From Pyrinomonadaceae bacterium (lineage in GTDB: Bacteria > Acidobacteriota > Blastocatellia > Pyrinomonadales > Pyrinomonadaceae): DNA of 15,191 bases. Positions 6,778 to 14,254 of this stretch are shown here, one piece after another; position 1 is the stretch's first letter; each line of letters opens with the position of its first letter. The stretch covers positions 1-15,191 of the forward strand of contig JAJAYR010000195.1 in NCBI GenBank assembly GCA_026786155.1, in the 5' to 3' direction. Made by a program: the position numbers and the translations under genes. The notes under the pieces were generated by a model. That model was not told the DNA's origin. It saw only the letters and a list, made by a program, of their open reading frames with translations, and made no database searches.

Positions 6778-7596
6778 CTACTTTGCGGCGATATTCGTTA
6801 ATTGCGACGAAACGACTTGCCAGCGACCGCCGTTTTTGACCAGCGTGACCGTCGCTTGATGATTCAAATTTTGTTCTCCGCCGGTCGTTAAGGCTTTGCC
6901 GGTAACGCGATAGTTTGCCACCGCCGCATTGCCGTATTGTCGAATTTTCAAATCATTGGCGACCAGCGATTGATATTTGAGCGCGCCGGATTTCATCGCG
7001 TTGATGCGCTCGGATTTCATCGTCGTCGTGCCGTCCTGCAAAGTGATTTGATAATCGTCGGCGTAGATTCGTCCGATTGTTTCAACATCGTTGCGGCTCA
7101 AAGCGTTCGTCAAGTCGGTGATAGTCTGCCGGATGACCGGCACATCGTCGCTGCCGCCGGATTGCGCTAAAAGGTTATTCGAGCTTTGCACGGCGACGAT
7201 TTGCCAGCGTCCGCCGTCTTTGACCATCGTTATCGTGTTGCGGTCTTTAATATTTGTCTTTTGACCATCTGCCCCGATGCTTATAAAAGTCGGGTTGGAG
7301 TTAATGACCGCCGTATTGCCGAAAACGCGGATGGTCATGTCGCCGTAAGTGAATAATTCGCGCTTCGAGTTTTTAATCAGTTCCAAACGCTCGGCTTTGC
7401 CTATCGTTTCGCCCTGAGCGTTGGTAAATGTGTAACTGTCGGCGTAATGATTGGATAAAACCGTCAAATCATTTTTGACCAGCGCGACGGCAATCGCGTC
7501 GAGCGTCTGCCTGACTTCCTGTTCGGCTTTCGACTGACCGAAAACAAAACCGCTCAGCATCGTGACAATCGTTAAAATTAAAATCGTTCTTCTCAT
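6778..7596 (-). CDS. Secreted protein with two tandem DUF4440/SnoaL-like (NTF2-fold) domains
   Basis: The 272-residue product has a signal peptide (MRRTILILTIVTMLSGFVFG) followed by two homologous domains at about residues 24-140 and 152-268. Each starts with a helix ending at 'KNDLTVLSNHYADSYTFT' or 'RNDVETIGRIYADDYQIT', has a GNTAVI or GNAAVANY strand, and ends in the hallmark GGRWQIVAVQSS or GGRWQVVSSQLT. This is the DUF4440/SnoaL-like NTF2 fold, which forms a pocketed cone. In this family it can be an enzyme or a binding domain, and no function can be assigned here. The internal duplication suggests an intramolecular pseudo-dimer. AAAGGAGC before the ATG is a good ribosome binding site. 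It lies 36 bp downstream of a CheY-like regulator gene and may share its transcript. Confidence 0.85.
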   Translation of the reverse strand: MRRTILILTIVTMLSGFVFGQSKAEQEVRQTLDAIAVALVKNDLTVLSNHYADSYTFTNAQGETIGKAERLELIKNSKRELFTYGDMTIRVFGNTAVINSNPTFISIGADGQKTNIKDRNTITMVKDGGRWQIVAVQSSNNLLAQSGGSDDVPVIRQTITDLTNALSRNDVETIGRIYADDYQITLQDGTTTMKSERINAMKSGALKYQSLVANDLKIRQYGNAAVANYRVTGKALTTGGEQNLNHQATVTLVKNGGRWQVVSSQLTNIAAK

Positions 7597-7632
7597 TTTT
7601 TTGCTCCTTTTTTGTTTATTTGTTTGTTTTTC

Positions 7633-7974
7633 CTACTGCTGAATAATCGGGAGAATGTCGAGCAGGTTTTCCTTCAAAATGTAATCAACCGCGCCCGCTT
7701 CACACGCCGATTTGCGAAATGCCGCGTCGTCGTAATTGGTCACAAAAAGGATTTTTGCTTCCATAAATTCCGATTTGATCTGCCGCGCGGCAGTCAACCC
7801 GTCCATTCCTTCCATTTCAATATCCATCAAAACCCAGTCGGGACGATTCAAGGCGTAAATGGTCAGGGCTTCCGCGCCGTCCGCGCATTCAAAAATCTGC
7901 TCGGCGCAATCGCTGACGATTTGGCGGATCATTCTCCGCATCCGGGCGTTGTCCTCGACGATTAAAAGTTTCAT
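7633..7974 (-). CDS. Single-domain response regulator (CheY-like receiver)
   Basis: The 113-residue protein is a complete receiver domain with no output domain. It has the acidic pocket VEDN (Glu7/Asp8), phospho-acceptor Asp51 in LMDIEM, the switch threonine in FVTNYDD and the conserved lysine in YILKENL. It probably acts by protein-protein contact or as a phosphate sink. The ATG at 7972-7974 is chosen because it gives the canonical MKLLIVEDN start. A TTG two codons upstream is open but unlikely. No Shine-Dalgarno sequence is visible. It lies downstream of the sensor kinase/NarL pair, separated by about 160 bp of repeats, so the upstream kinase could phosphorylate it, although this is not shown. 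Confidence 0.9.
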   Translation of the reverse strand: MKLLIVEDNARMRRMIRQIVSDCAEQIFECADGAEALTIYALNRPDWVLMDIEMEGMDGLTAARQIKSEFMEAKILFVTNYDDAAFRKSACEAGAVDYILKENLLDILPIIQQ

Positions 7975-8044
7975 TGGCAATTAGAAATTTACGCGCCTTT
8001 GGCGGGAAGTGTAAATAGAGTTACACACGCAAATTGCGGGGCGA

Positions 8045-8077
8045 TTAACACATAATTTTTCTGCGTGTTAACACATA
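8045..8077. promoter_or_regulatory. Direct repeats TTAACACATA, possible operator
   Basis: TTAACACATA occurs at 8045-8054 and 8068-8077, spaced 23 bp start to start, about two helical turns. The second copy is part of the palindrome GTGTTAACAC (8065-8074). A looser third copy (GTTACACAC) lies near 8022. The array is 70-100 bp upstream of the CheY-like gene, as expected for a regulator binding site, but the bound protein is unknown. Confidence 0.3.
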
Positions 8078-8082
8078 GAATA

Positions 8083-8144
8083 GTTCAAAGTTCAAGGTTG
8101 AAAGCAGAAAACTTTGAACTTTGAACCTTGAACCTTGAACTTTA
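8083..8144. repeat. Heptad repeat tract (ACYTTGA) able to form a hairpin
   Basis: From 8111 the sequence reads ACTTTGA, ACTTTGA, ACCTTGA, ACCTTGA, ACTTTA, which is nearly five 7-base units ending inside the stop codon of the NarL gene. An inverted copy, GTTCAAAGTTCAAGGTT at 8083-8099, pairs with 8110-8126 at 16 of 17 positions. The tract resembles the short tandem heptamers seen between genes in several bacterial phyla. It may also act as a 3' hairpin for the sensor/regulator transcript. Confidence 0.7.
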
Positions 8145-8801
8145 TTCGCCGAGTTCGGATTTATGCGTCAGGGCGAAACGCAGAAGAGCGTGGCTGCCGT
8201 GGAGGTTTAGTTTCTGGCAGATATTTCGGCGGTGACTGTCCACCGTGCGCGGATGAATGAAAAGAAGATCGCCGATTTCGCGGCTGGTTTTGTCTTCGGC
8301 GACCAGCCGCAGAACGCGCCTTTCGGTTCGGGTCAGGATTTTAAGGCTCGGCGTGGCTGCGCTAAAATCGGAGACGCGGGCGGCGCGGCTGAGCAAAAAA
8401 CCCGACAGCGAAGGCGCGATATAATGCCCGCCGCCGGCGACCATTTTGAGACATTCGTTAATGTCGTTTGCGGCATTTTCCTTTAACACATAACCGCGCG
8501 CTCCGGCAGCCAAAGCCGCGTCGAACATCGCTTTGTCTTTGTGCATTGTCAGAATGACGACTGGCAGCGACGGATATTTTTCCCGGACGACGCGCGCCAA
8601 ATCCAGCCCGTTCATTTCCGGCATATCAATGTCGGCAAGAACCGCGTCGGGGTTAAGCGCGGCGATTAAGCGCAAAGCCTCGATTCCGTTTTCGGCTTCA
8701 CCGATGACCGAAAATTTTGCATCCTCCTCGATACAATGACGCAGACCGCGCCGAAAAATCGGATGGTCGTCGGCGATTAGAATTTTAACGGGCGTGTTCA
8801 T
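8142..8801 (-). CDS. NarL/FixJ-type response regulator
   Basis: The 219-residue protein has an N-terminal receiver (acidic pocket Asp11/Asp12, phospho-acceptor Asp57 in LADIDMP, switch Thr in VILTMHKD, Lys in GYVLKENA). It has a C-terminal LuxR-type helix-turn-helix at about residues 155-212 (LTRTERRVLRLVAEDKTSREIG, then HPRTVDSHRRNICQKL). It is a DNA-binding transcription factor activated by phosphorylation. Its ATG overlaps the stop codon of the sensor kinase in an ATGA arrangement, indicating translational coupling, and makes the two a very likely cognate pair. Target promoters are unknown; autoregulation at the palindrome upstream of the sensor gene is possible. Confidence 0.95.
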   Translation of the reverse strand: MNTPVKILIADDHPIFRRGLRHCIEEDAKFSVIGEAENGIEALRLIAALNPDAVLADIDMPEMNGLDLARVVREKYPSLPVVILTMHKDKAMFDAALAAGARGYVLKENAANDINECLKMVAGGGHYIAPSLSGFLLSRAARVSDFSAATPSLKILTRTERRVLRLVAEDKTSREIGDLLFIHPRTVDSHRRNICQKLNLHGSHALLRFALTHKSELGE

Positions 8802-11800
8802 AGATTATTCACGTTTGAATTCGTCTCGAAAGTAATGGTCGTTCCCTCGCCTTCAATCGAATTGACCGTGATTTTGCCGCCTAAAATTCTGGCTCTCTCG
8901 CTCATTCCCGTCAGTCCGAATCCGTCGCGTTCGGGTGAAATTAAATACCGGTCAAAACCTTTGCCGTCGTCCCAAATCAAAAGCCGCAGCTCGCCTTCGG
9001 CGCGCCTGACGGAAACGCCCGCTTCCGTCGCTTCGGAATGTTTGACGATATTGTTGACGGCTTCCTGCACGATCCGGTAAAAAGCGATTTCCGCTTCTTT
9101 CGGAAAAAAGCTTTTGAGATTATCAATCTGCGTTGTGAGATTTATTTCCGACGAATCAAAAACCCGTTCGAGCATTGATTCAATCGCTTTCGACAGTCCC
9201 AGACGGTCAAGCTGAATGGGGCGCAGATTATAGGCGATTTCCCTGACTTCGGCAATCGCGGCGGAAACCGTTTCGCTGATTTCGCCGAACTGTTTTTCGG
9301 TTTTCGCGTCCGCCGGATTTTTGAGTCCGATGGATGCCCAATTTTTGATAACGAGCAAGTTCTGACCCAGGCTGTCGTGCAGTTCGGCGGCGATGCGTTT
9401 GCTTTCGCGTTCCTGCAACGCGAGCAGCTTGCGGGAAAATTCTTCCTGCGTGGCGCGACGTTGTTCGAGACTTCTGATCCGACGGCTGTAAATCAGAAAC
9501 AATATCCCGATACAAGCCGCAACGCCGAGGCTCAAAAACCAAGCGGTGCGGTAAAACGGCGGCTTGACGCTGATTTTAAGACGCGCGCCGGTTTCGTTCC
9601 AAACTCCTTCAATATTGGCGGCGGAAACTCTGAATGAATATTCGCCCGGCGGCAGATGCGTAAAATACGCGCGCCGGCGCGTTCCGGCGTCCACCCAATT
9701 TTCGTCCAGACCTTCGAGTTTGTATTTGAACTTAATTTGTTCGGCGTTGTTAAAGCTCAAAGCCGTGTATTTTATTTCGAGCGAGTCATTTTCGGGTAAA
9801 ATTTTTACGTCATTGCAAGCCGTTTCTTTACCGTCAAGCAGACAATTTTCAATAACGACGTTCGGCGGCTCGCCGCCCGGCAACACTAATTTCGGGTTGA
9901 CGACCGCGATTCCTTTCTGCGTCGGAAACCAGAGCGTTCCGTCCCGGCGCGATTTAAAACCGGCGGGCGAGCGTCCGCCGTTGCATTCGGCGTCCGCCAT
10001 CCCGTCTTTAACGCCGTAAGCCACGCTCGTTACTGACGGAATTTTGCCGTCGGCGAAATCATTCAACTGCTGACGACTGACGCGATAAATCCCGCGATTC
10101 GAGGAAATCCAGAATCGCCCGAAATCGTCTTCGAGAATCTGAAACGCGCCCTGATCGAAAAGACCGTTTTCGAGCTTAATGGCTGTGAATTCGCCGTTTT
10201 TATAACGAAAAATTCCTTCATCGTAACTGCCGAACCAGAGCGTGCCGTCGGCATCCTCATAAATCGAACGAATTTGAATCGGCGGAATCCCGGCGTATTT
10301 TTTAAAAATTCCGTCTTTGTAGCTTCCCAAGCCGCCCGTCGAAGCGATCCAGAGCGTGCCGTCGCCGGCTTCGTGCAAATTTCTCAGCTCGGAGTAAGGC
10401 AAACCGTCGGCAACGGTAAAATCGGTAAATTTTCGCCCGCGCAGGCTCGTCAAGCCTTCTTCGGTCGCTATCCAGAGCGTTCCGTCGCGCGTTTGTGTAA
10501 TCGCGTTTACGCTTCCGTGCGGAAAACCGTTTTCTTTGGTATATTTTACAAATTTTCCGTCCGCAAATTCGGTCAAACCGCCCAAAGCGCCGATCCATAA
10601 AACGCCTTCGCGGTCTTTGAAAAGCGAGGTCGGAGCCAGCGAGGTTATCTCGTTTTCTCCCGCAAAATGCTTGAAACCGCCATCTTCAAATTTGTCTATC
10701 CCGCCGATTCTTTCGCTTCCGAAACGCCACGCGCCCGACCAGATCGCGCCGTCCGTATCTTCATAAAGCGGGTAAATGTTGTCGGAAGCGAGACCGCTGT
10801 TTTCCTTTGTAAAACTCGTGATAAATTTTTCGGTAATGCGCGTCAGTCCGTTGTCGGAAATTCCCGCCCAAAGCGCGCCCTCGCGGTCTTCGATCAAGCT
10901 CAGGATGCCGACGCCGATGAGTCCGTCTTCTTTTGTCAGCGCGCGCAATTTTCCGTTTTCAAATTTTACCAGCCCGCCTTTTTCGAATTTCCCCGAAGCG
11001 ATCCAGACGCTGCCCCGACGATCTTCCAAAATCTGCTGCATATATGCGTTAGGCAGTCCGTCGCGCTCGGTAAAAACAGAAATTTGATTGTTTTTGAACA
11101 CATAAAGTTTCGCTTTGCCCGGACTCGGAAGATGAAAGACGCCGATCCAAACCGCGCCCTCGCGGTCTTCATAAACTCTTGCCAACACGGTTTCAGGCGA
11201 ATCGTCCGGCAATTTGTATTCAACGATGCCGCCCTCGGTGTGTCGCCGCACAATCGAGTTTTCCTTGATGCAAAAAGCTCCCGTGTTGTCGAGCAGCGTA
11301 GTATAGCGGCGATGCGGTTGCGGCATTTCTTCGACGGAAACGATTTTTTCATCCTGCCAGACGGCTAAACCGCTCTCGGTCAGGATCGTCAAACGATTCG
11401 CATTTTTATCGGCGTAAATCGAATAAATAACGTTGCTCGGCAAGCCGTCGGCAACAGAGAGCGACGAAAATCGTCCGCCGAAATAACGAAACAAACCTTC
11501 ATCTTCGCCGCTTATCCAGAGACTTCCGTCCGAAGTTTCCGCTAAAAACTCTATACGGTTCTTCAGCAAACCGGCGGAGTTTCCCGTATTAAAAACCGTA
11601 AACCGGATGCCGTCGAAACGCGCCAATCCATCCGAAGTCGCCGCCCAAACGTAACCGTCGCGGGTTTGCAGAACCGACCGGACGGTTTTATACGGCAAAC
11701 CTTGTTCGGTTGACCAGTTTTCTATCCGGTATTGTCCGGTACTTGCGGAAACGAAACAGACAAACAGACAAAGCAGTATCAGCGGATGGATTATTCGGGG

Positions 11801-11878
11801 AATTTTCCATTCCGATAAAAGCGGGAGCTTTTTCAAGGGGTAAAAAAGCTGCATATTATCGGTTGAATTTCGCGGCAT
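8798..11878 (-). CDS. Propeller (Reg_prop/Y_Y_Y) sensor histidine kinase
   Basis: The roughly 1026-residue protein has a signal-anchor or signal peptide. A large periplasmic beta-propeller region then follows, made of two-component-regulator propeller repeats (for example YSIYADKNANRL, 'LYEDTDGAIWSGAW', 'IYEDADGTLWFGSYDEGIFRY'), then a Y_Y_Y domain (YKLEGLDENWVDAGTRR, LPPGEYSFRVSA). A membrane helix lies at about 777-798. A HisKA_3 domain carries ELHDSLGQN with His834, and a HATPase domain carries DDGKGFD and GFGLTGMSERA. It belongs to the NarX/DegS-like kinase class that pairs with NarL-type regulators, consistent with the overlapping downstream gene. The ATG at 11876-11878 is chosen. A TTG at 11890 would overlap the predicted -10 box, and an ATG at 11852-11854 is also possible. 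None has a Shine-Dalgarno sequence. Confidence 0.92.
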   Translation of the reverse strand: MPRNSTDNMQLFYPLKKLPLLSEWKIPRIIHPLILLCLFVCFVSASTGQYRIENWSTEQGLPYKTVRSVLQTRDGYVWAATSDGLARFDGIRFTVFNTGNSAGLLKNRIEFLAETSDGSLWISGEDEGLFRYFGGRFSSLSVADGLPSNVIYSIYADKNANRLTILTESGLAVWQDEKIVSVEEMPQPHRRYTTLLDNTGAFCIKENSIVRRHTEGGIVEYKLPDDSPETVLARVYEDREGAVWIGVFHLPSPGKAKLYVFKNNQISVFTERDGLPNAYMQQILEDRRGSVWIASGKFEKGGLVKFENGKLRALTKEDGLIGVGILSLIEDREGALWAGISDNGLTRITEKFITSFTKENSGLASDNIYPLYEDTDGAIWSGAWRFGSERIGGIDKFEDGGFKHFAGENEITSLAPTSLFKDREGVLWIGALGGLTEFADGKFVKYTKENGFPHGSVNAITQTRDGTLWIATEEGLTSLRGRKFTDFTVADGLPYSELRNLHEAGDGTLWIASTGGLGSYKDGIFKKYAGIPPIQIRSIYEDADGTLWFGSYDEGIFRYKNGEFTAIKLENGLFDQGAFQILEDDFGRFWISSNRGIYRVSRQQLNDFADGKIPSVTSVAYGVKDGMADAECNGGRSPAGFKSRRDGTLWFPTQKGIAVVNPKLVLPGGEPPNVVIENCLLDGKETACNDVKILPENDSLEIKYTALSFNNAEQIKFKYKLEGLDENWVDAGTRRRAYFTHLPPGEYSFRVSAANIEGVWNETGARLKISVKPPFYRTAWFLSLGVAACIGILFLIYSRRIRSLEQRRATQEEFSRKLLALQERESKRIAAELHDSLGQNLLVIKNWASIGLKNPADAKTEKQFGEISETVSAAIAEVREIAYNLRPIQLDRLGLSKAIESMLERVFDSSEINLTTQIDNLKSFFPKEAEIAFYRIVQEAVNNIVKHSEATEAGVSVRRAEGELRLLIWDDGKGFDRYLISPERDGFGLTGMSERARILGGKITVNSIEGEGTTITFETNSNVNNL

Positions 11879-11889
11879 GAACCGTCTCA

Positions 11890-11917
11890 AGTATAAGGCT
11901 AAACCTTGTTTTGTAAA
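11890..11917 (-). promoter_or_regulatory. Sigma70-like promoter of the sensor kinase operon
   Basis: On the minus strand TTTACA (11912-11917) and TATACT (11890-11895) match the -35 and -10 consensus at five of six positions each, with 16 bp between them. The predicted transcript starts near 11883, only about 5 bases before the ATG at 11876-11878. The mRNA would be nearly leaderless, or would start translation at the second ATG (11852-11854). Confidence 0.55.
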
Positions 11918-11920
11918 GAA

Positions 11921-11945
11921 CGGAAATATTTCCGGTTAACACCGG
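11921..11945. promoter_or_regulatory. Palindromic operator candidate upstream of the sensor kinase promoter
   Basis: CGGAAATATTTCCG (11921-11934) is a perfect 14 bp palindrome lying just upstream of the predicted -35 box. It is followed by a second dyad, CCGGT-TAAC-ACCGG (11932-11945). The position, centred about 44 bp before the predicted start site, fits an activator or autoregulation site. The cognate NarL-type regulator is an obvious but untested candidate. Confidence 0.4.
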
Positions 11946-12102
11946 TTTTAGAATATGGCGCGAGATTAACTTTTGAAACGCACAACTTTCTATTCTTTTG
12001 AATCGAATTCATTTTAAGCAGAATAATTTGTAATTTAACCTGCAAGTCAAATCAAGAAAACTCAGGATTAACCGGCATTCTATCCAATTTTTCCCGGCAA
12101 AA

Positions 12103-12138
12103 TAATAATTCGGCATAAAATTTTATGCCGAATTATTA
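12103..12138. repeat. Perfect 36 bp palindrome
   Basis: The sequence is exactly self-complementary about the point between 12120 and 12121, with half-site TTTTATGCCGAATTATTA and no spacer. In RNA it would give a long hairpin with A/T-rich ends. It could be a bidirectional terminator-like element, a dimeric protein site or a repeat-family member. It is 225 bp upstream of the sensor gene and not next to any stop codon. Confidence 0.8.
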
Positions 12139-12206
12139 CGCGCGCTTTCCAAATTTAAGAAAAATAAAAGCGGCAAGTAATAAATTGAAATTTCCCTGTA
12201 AAAATT

Positions 12207-12377
12207 ATGAATCAATCAATAAACATCGCTAATTTGAACGGCGACCGTTTCATCCGAATCAAAGTTAAAATCACTGCGCTTCGGCTGGACGATGCGCGGC
12301 GACAATCCCCAATTGATATTACTTTTCCCGCGTTCACCGCTGCCGTTTCCCGTTGGCGCATTTCTACAGGCGGCTGA
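12207..12377 (+). CDS. Small open reading frame, doubtful
   Basis: An ATG opens a 56-residue frame (starting MNQSINIANLNGDRFIRIKV, ending RWRISTGG) in the intergenic region. The composition is protein-like, with a charged middle, but I recognise no family and no ribosome binding site precedes it. It may be chance or a remnant. It is listed because it is the only ATG-started frame on this side of the palindrome that resembles a protein. Confidence 0.15.
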   Translation: MNQSINIANLNGDRFIRIKVKITALRLDDARRQSPIDITFPAFTAAVSRWRISTGG

Positions 12378-12853
12378 TTTTTTTAATGACATAATTTTCT
12401 CCCGTTTCGCTTTTTCTTTTTTTTGTTTGCACCGGAACCGGCACTCAACTTTTTCATCGCAATTCTTTTATTAAATTTGACGATGCAAAACAAGGTTTTA
12501 GTTCGGGTTGGTTTTATTTGTTGCCCGAAAAGGAAGGCGAAAATTTTAAGCCGCGTAAATTCTTTCGGAAGATTCGCCCGACCTTCAAAACCGTTTCCGC
12601 TCGTCTTCATTTTGGGAGATCATCGAATTTATCCGGTGCAGCTTTTCCGATTGAAATCGCTCTCTTGAAAACTACCGACACATCCTTCTATCAGCGGGAA
12701 CATTAAAATCATTTTCACGCGGTTTGAATTCGCCATCTCGCCGGTTGTTTGATAGTTGATCGGGGACGTATCCATTTTACTTTATATCTCCGGGTATTTC
12801 CGGGCGGCGCGGGTTATTCGGGCGCGGAATTTCAAAGCCGGAGCGGTGAAATG

Positions 12854-12964
12854 GATGAATGGAAATGCCGTGTCAATTGTCGCCGTTTTTTTTCCATTCA
12901 TCGGGTAGAATTTGCAGCCCGATTTTACCAACCGCTGTGTGAATTAAAAAACAATTCACACGGC
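12854..12964. repeat. Cluster of three adjacent hairpins
   Basis: Three inverted repeats lie side by side. GATGAATGGAAA (12854-12865) pairs with 12891-12902 as a perfect 12 bp stem. ATCGGG (12900-12905) pairs with CCCGAT (12918-12923). GCTGTGTGAATT (12934-12945) pairs with AATTCACACGGC (12953-12964), with one G-T mismatch. The first two share bases 12900-12902, so they would compete. The cluster could be a structured RNA or a dense repeat unit, and it matches no RNA family I can name. Confidence 0.45.
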
Positions 12965-13479
12965 TCCCGATTCGGATGGTTGATTTACGATTTAATTTAA
13001 AAGATGAAGATGTTTTCAATCAAAATGAAACCGGGAAAACGGGCAACCCATTCCGGGTAATTTTCGGGCGGTTATCCGCCGTAGTAATGCCGCATAACGT
13101 CAGCAACTCGGAACGGTTTTCGGCGGACGTTTTCAAACATTGTCACATTACATATCCCGGCTTCATCACCCGCCTATTTTCGCCCCGGCTATTCCGTAGT
13201 TCGCTTCGTTTACGGCAAGGTTTATTCCCGATTCTTTTTAACAACTATTTCCCTTTCTATTTTTGTTTACACGCATCCCAATATCCAATAAAAACTACCT
13301 GAAAACACGCCCAATTCACACATCTTTTCGGGTGTTGGAGCATATCGAGTTTTCGATTTGCAATATTGCGCTAAACCCTTTTATTTGCACCGGTTAGCAA
13401 AACATTACCAATCTGACCTCCTGACTTTTAATGCTAAGCTGTTTGTTTGCATCATTTACGCGGCTTTTTAGACGTTTTT

Positions 13480-13508
13480 TTGCTAAAATGTCAAAAAAGT
13501 GCTAAAAA
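13480..13508 (+). promoter_or_regulatory. Weak sigma70-like promoter for the 13568 gene
   Basis: TTGCTA (13480-13485) and TAAAAA (13503-13508) match the -35 and -10 consensus at four of six positions each with an ideal 17 bp spacer. This places a start about 50 bp before the gene. The surrounding A/T-rich sequence, with repeated GCTAAA units, makes chance matches easy. Confidence 0.3.
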
Positions 13509-13567
13509 AATTTAACGCCGCTAAAGCAGACGGCTGATTTTAGGATCATAAAAAGGAGATAATTTCG

Positions 13568-14254
13568 ATGGCAAAACTAAAGCAGGTAAGCAAAATATCA
13601 AACTATGTAAAATTGTTTGTGGGAGACAAAAATCACATCGGCAGGATGGTGCGCGAATTCAAATCAATTGATAAAAGATTTGAAACCGAAGCGGCAGCCG
13701 TTCGATACTATGTTCACATCGGAATCGTCGCGGAATCGGCGACCGAAGATTTATCGAATAACCTTAATCACAGCATCATCCAACGCTCGATCAAACTCGC
13801 CGTCGAAAAGCAGCTTGTCGCCCAGTCGAATCATATCGAAATACTTCAAAATTTAATTAAAGAATCCACGGCTAAGAACGAAGATAACTTTTCCGACATC
13901 GCCCGGCGCACGAGTAGTATCGAAACGAAGCTGGATAACGGATTTGAACTTATCGTAAGATTGCTGAACGGCATCCTGTCAACCGGCGAACAGGCATTGA
14001 GAAATATTATAGTTTTACGCAGCATTTTCTACGTTTTCTTCCTCGGACATCAGACCGGGCGAATAGCTCCAGGAAAAGAGAATTTTATGAAGTGGAGTAC
14101 ATTGATAAATTTGGCTCACGACCGCGCCAATCAGTTATCAATTCAGGAAGTCAAACTACTGAATAGTGAAACGCTCGAGTCAACGGTCATCCAAAAGATG
14201 GCGAGCGACATATTCATGGAAATAGCGCACTTACCCCAACCGCATACTGAGTAA
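13568..14254 (+). CDS. Protein of unknown function with possible ribbon-helix-helix N-terminus
   Basis: The 228-residue product is preceded by an excellent ribosome binding site (AAGGAG at 13553-13558), so it is very probably expressed. I recognise no family. Residues about 33-55 (SIDKRFETEAAAVRYYVHIGI) have the strand-then-helix pattern with an 'E-x-x-A-V-R' core that resembles ribbon-helix-helix DNA-binding proteins. A helical, probably coiled-coil segment follows (about 75-125, EKQLVAQSNHIEILQNLIKE, then SSIETKLDNGFELIVRLL). A hydrophobic stretch, IIVLRSIFYVFFLG (147-160), could be a buried helix or a weak membrane segment. A helical C-terminus completes it. It is the only robust plus-strand gene, stands alone and has no partner gene beside it. 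A repressor, partition-like or element-encoded accessory protein are all possible. Confidence 0.8.
   Translation: MAKLKQVSKISNYVKLFVGDKNHIGRMVREFKSIDKRFETEAAAVRYYVHIGIVAESATEDLSNNLNHSIIQRSIKLAVEKQLVAQSNHIEILQNLIKESTAKNEDNFSDIARRTSSIETKLDNGFELIVRLLNGILSTGEQALRNIIVLRSIFYVFFLGHQTGRIAPGKENFMKWSTLINLAHDRANQLSIQEVKLLNSETLESTVIQKMASDIFMEIAHLPQPHTE

Larger units (their letters stand above)
11946..13479. other. Gene-poor intergenic region with inverted repeats
   Basis: No convincing gene lies here. Open frames on either strand lack start signals, family motifs and ribosome binding sites. One stop-free plus-strand stretch at 12395-12706 reads somewhat protein-like (KFDDAKQGFSSGWFYLLPEK) but has no ATG, and its frame ends with no continuation, so it could be a decayed gene. 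The region holds a perfect palindrome at 12103-12138, a run of hairpins at 12854-12964 and a small dyad GGCGG-TTAT-CCGCC near 13066. It separates the minus-strand gene block from the plus-strand gene at 13568. Confidence 0.6.

Noticed and set aside
10667..11368. A 233-codon plus-strand frame opposite the propeller sensor
   Set aside because: It is antisense to a clear Reg_prop repeat region and mirrors the repeat periodicity. It has no family features.
12934..12964. Possible group II intron domain V on the minus strand (GAGCCGTGTGAATT start)
   Set aside because: The hairpin has a T-rich 7-base loop instead of a GNRA loop and a differently placed bulge. No intron 5' end (GTGCG) or reverse transcriptase lies at the expected side.
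12292..13302. Four plus-strand open frames of 60-108 codons in the intergenic region
   Set aside because: They overlap in different frames, lack ribosome binding sites, have odd composition (rich in Phe, Arg and Cys) and show no family motif. They look like chance frames or remnants.
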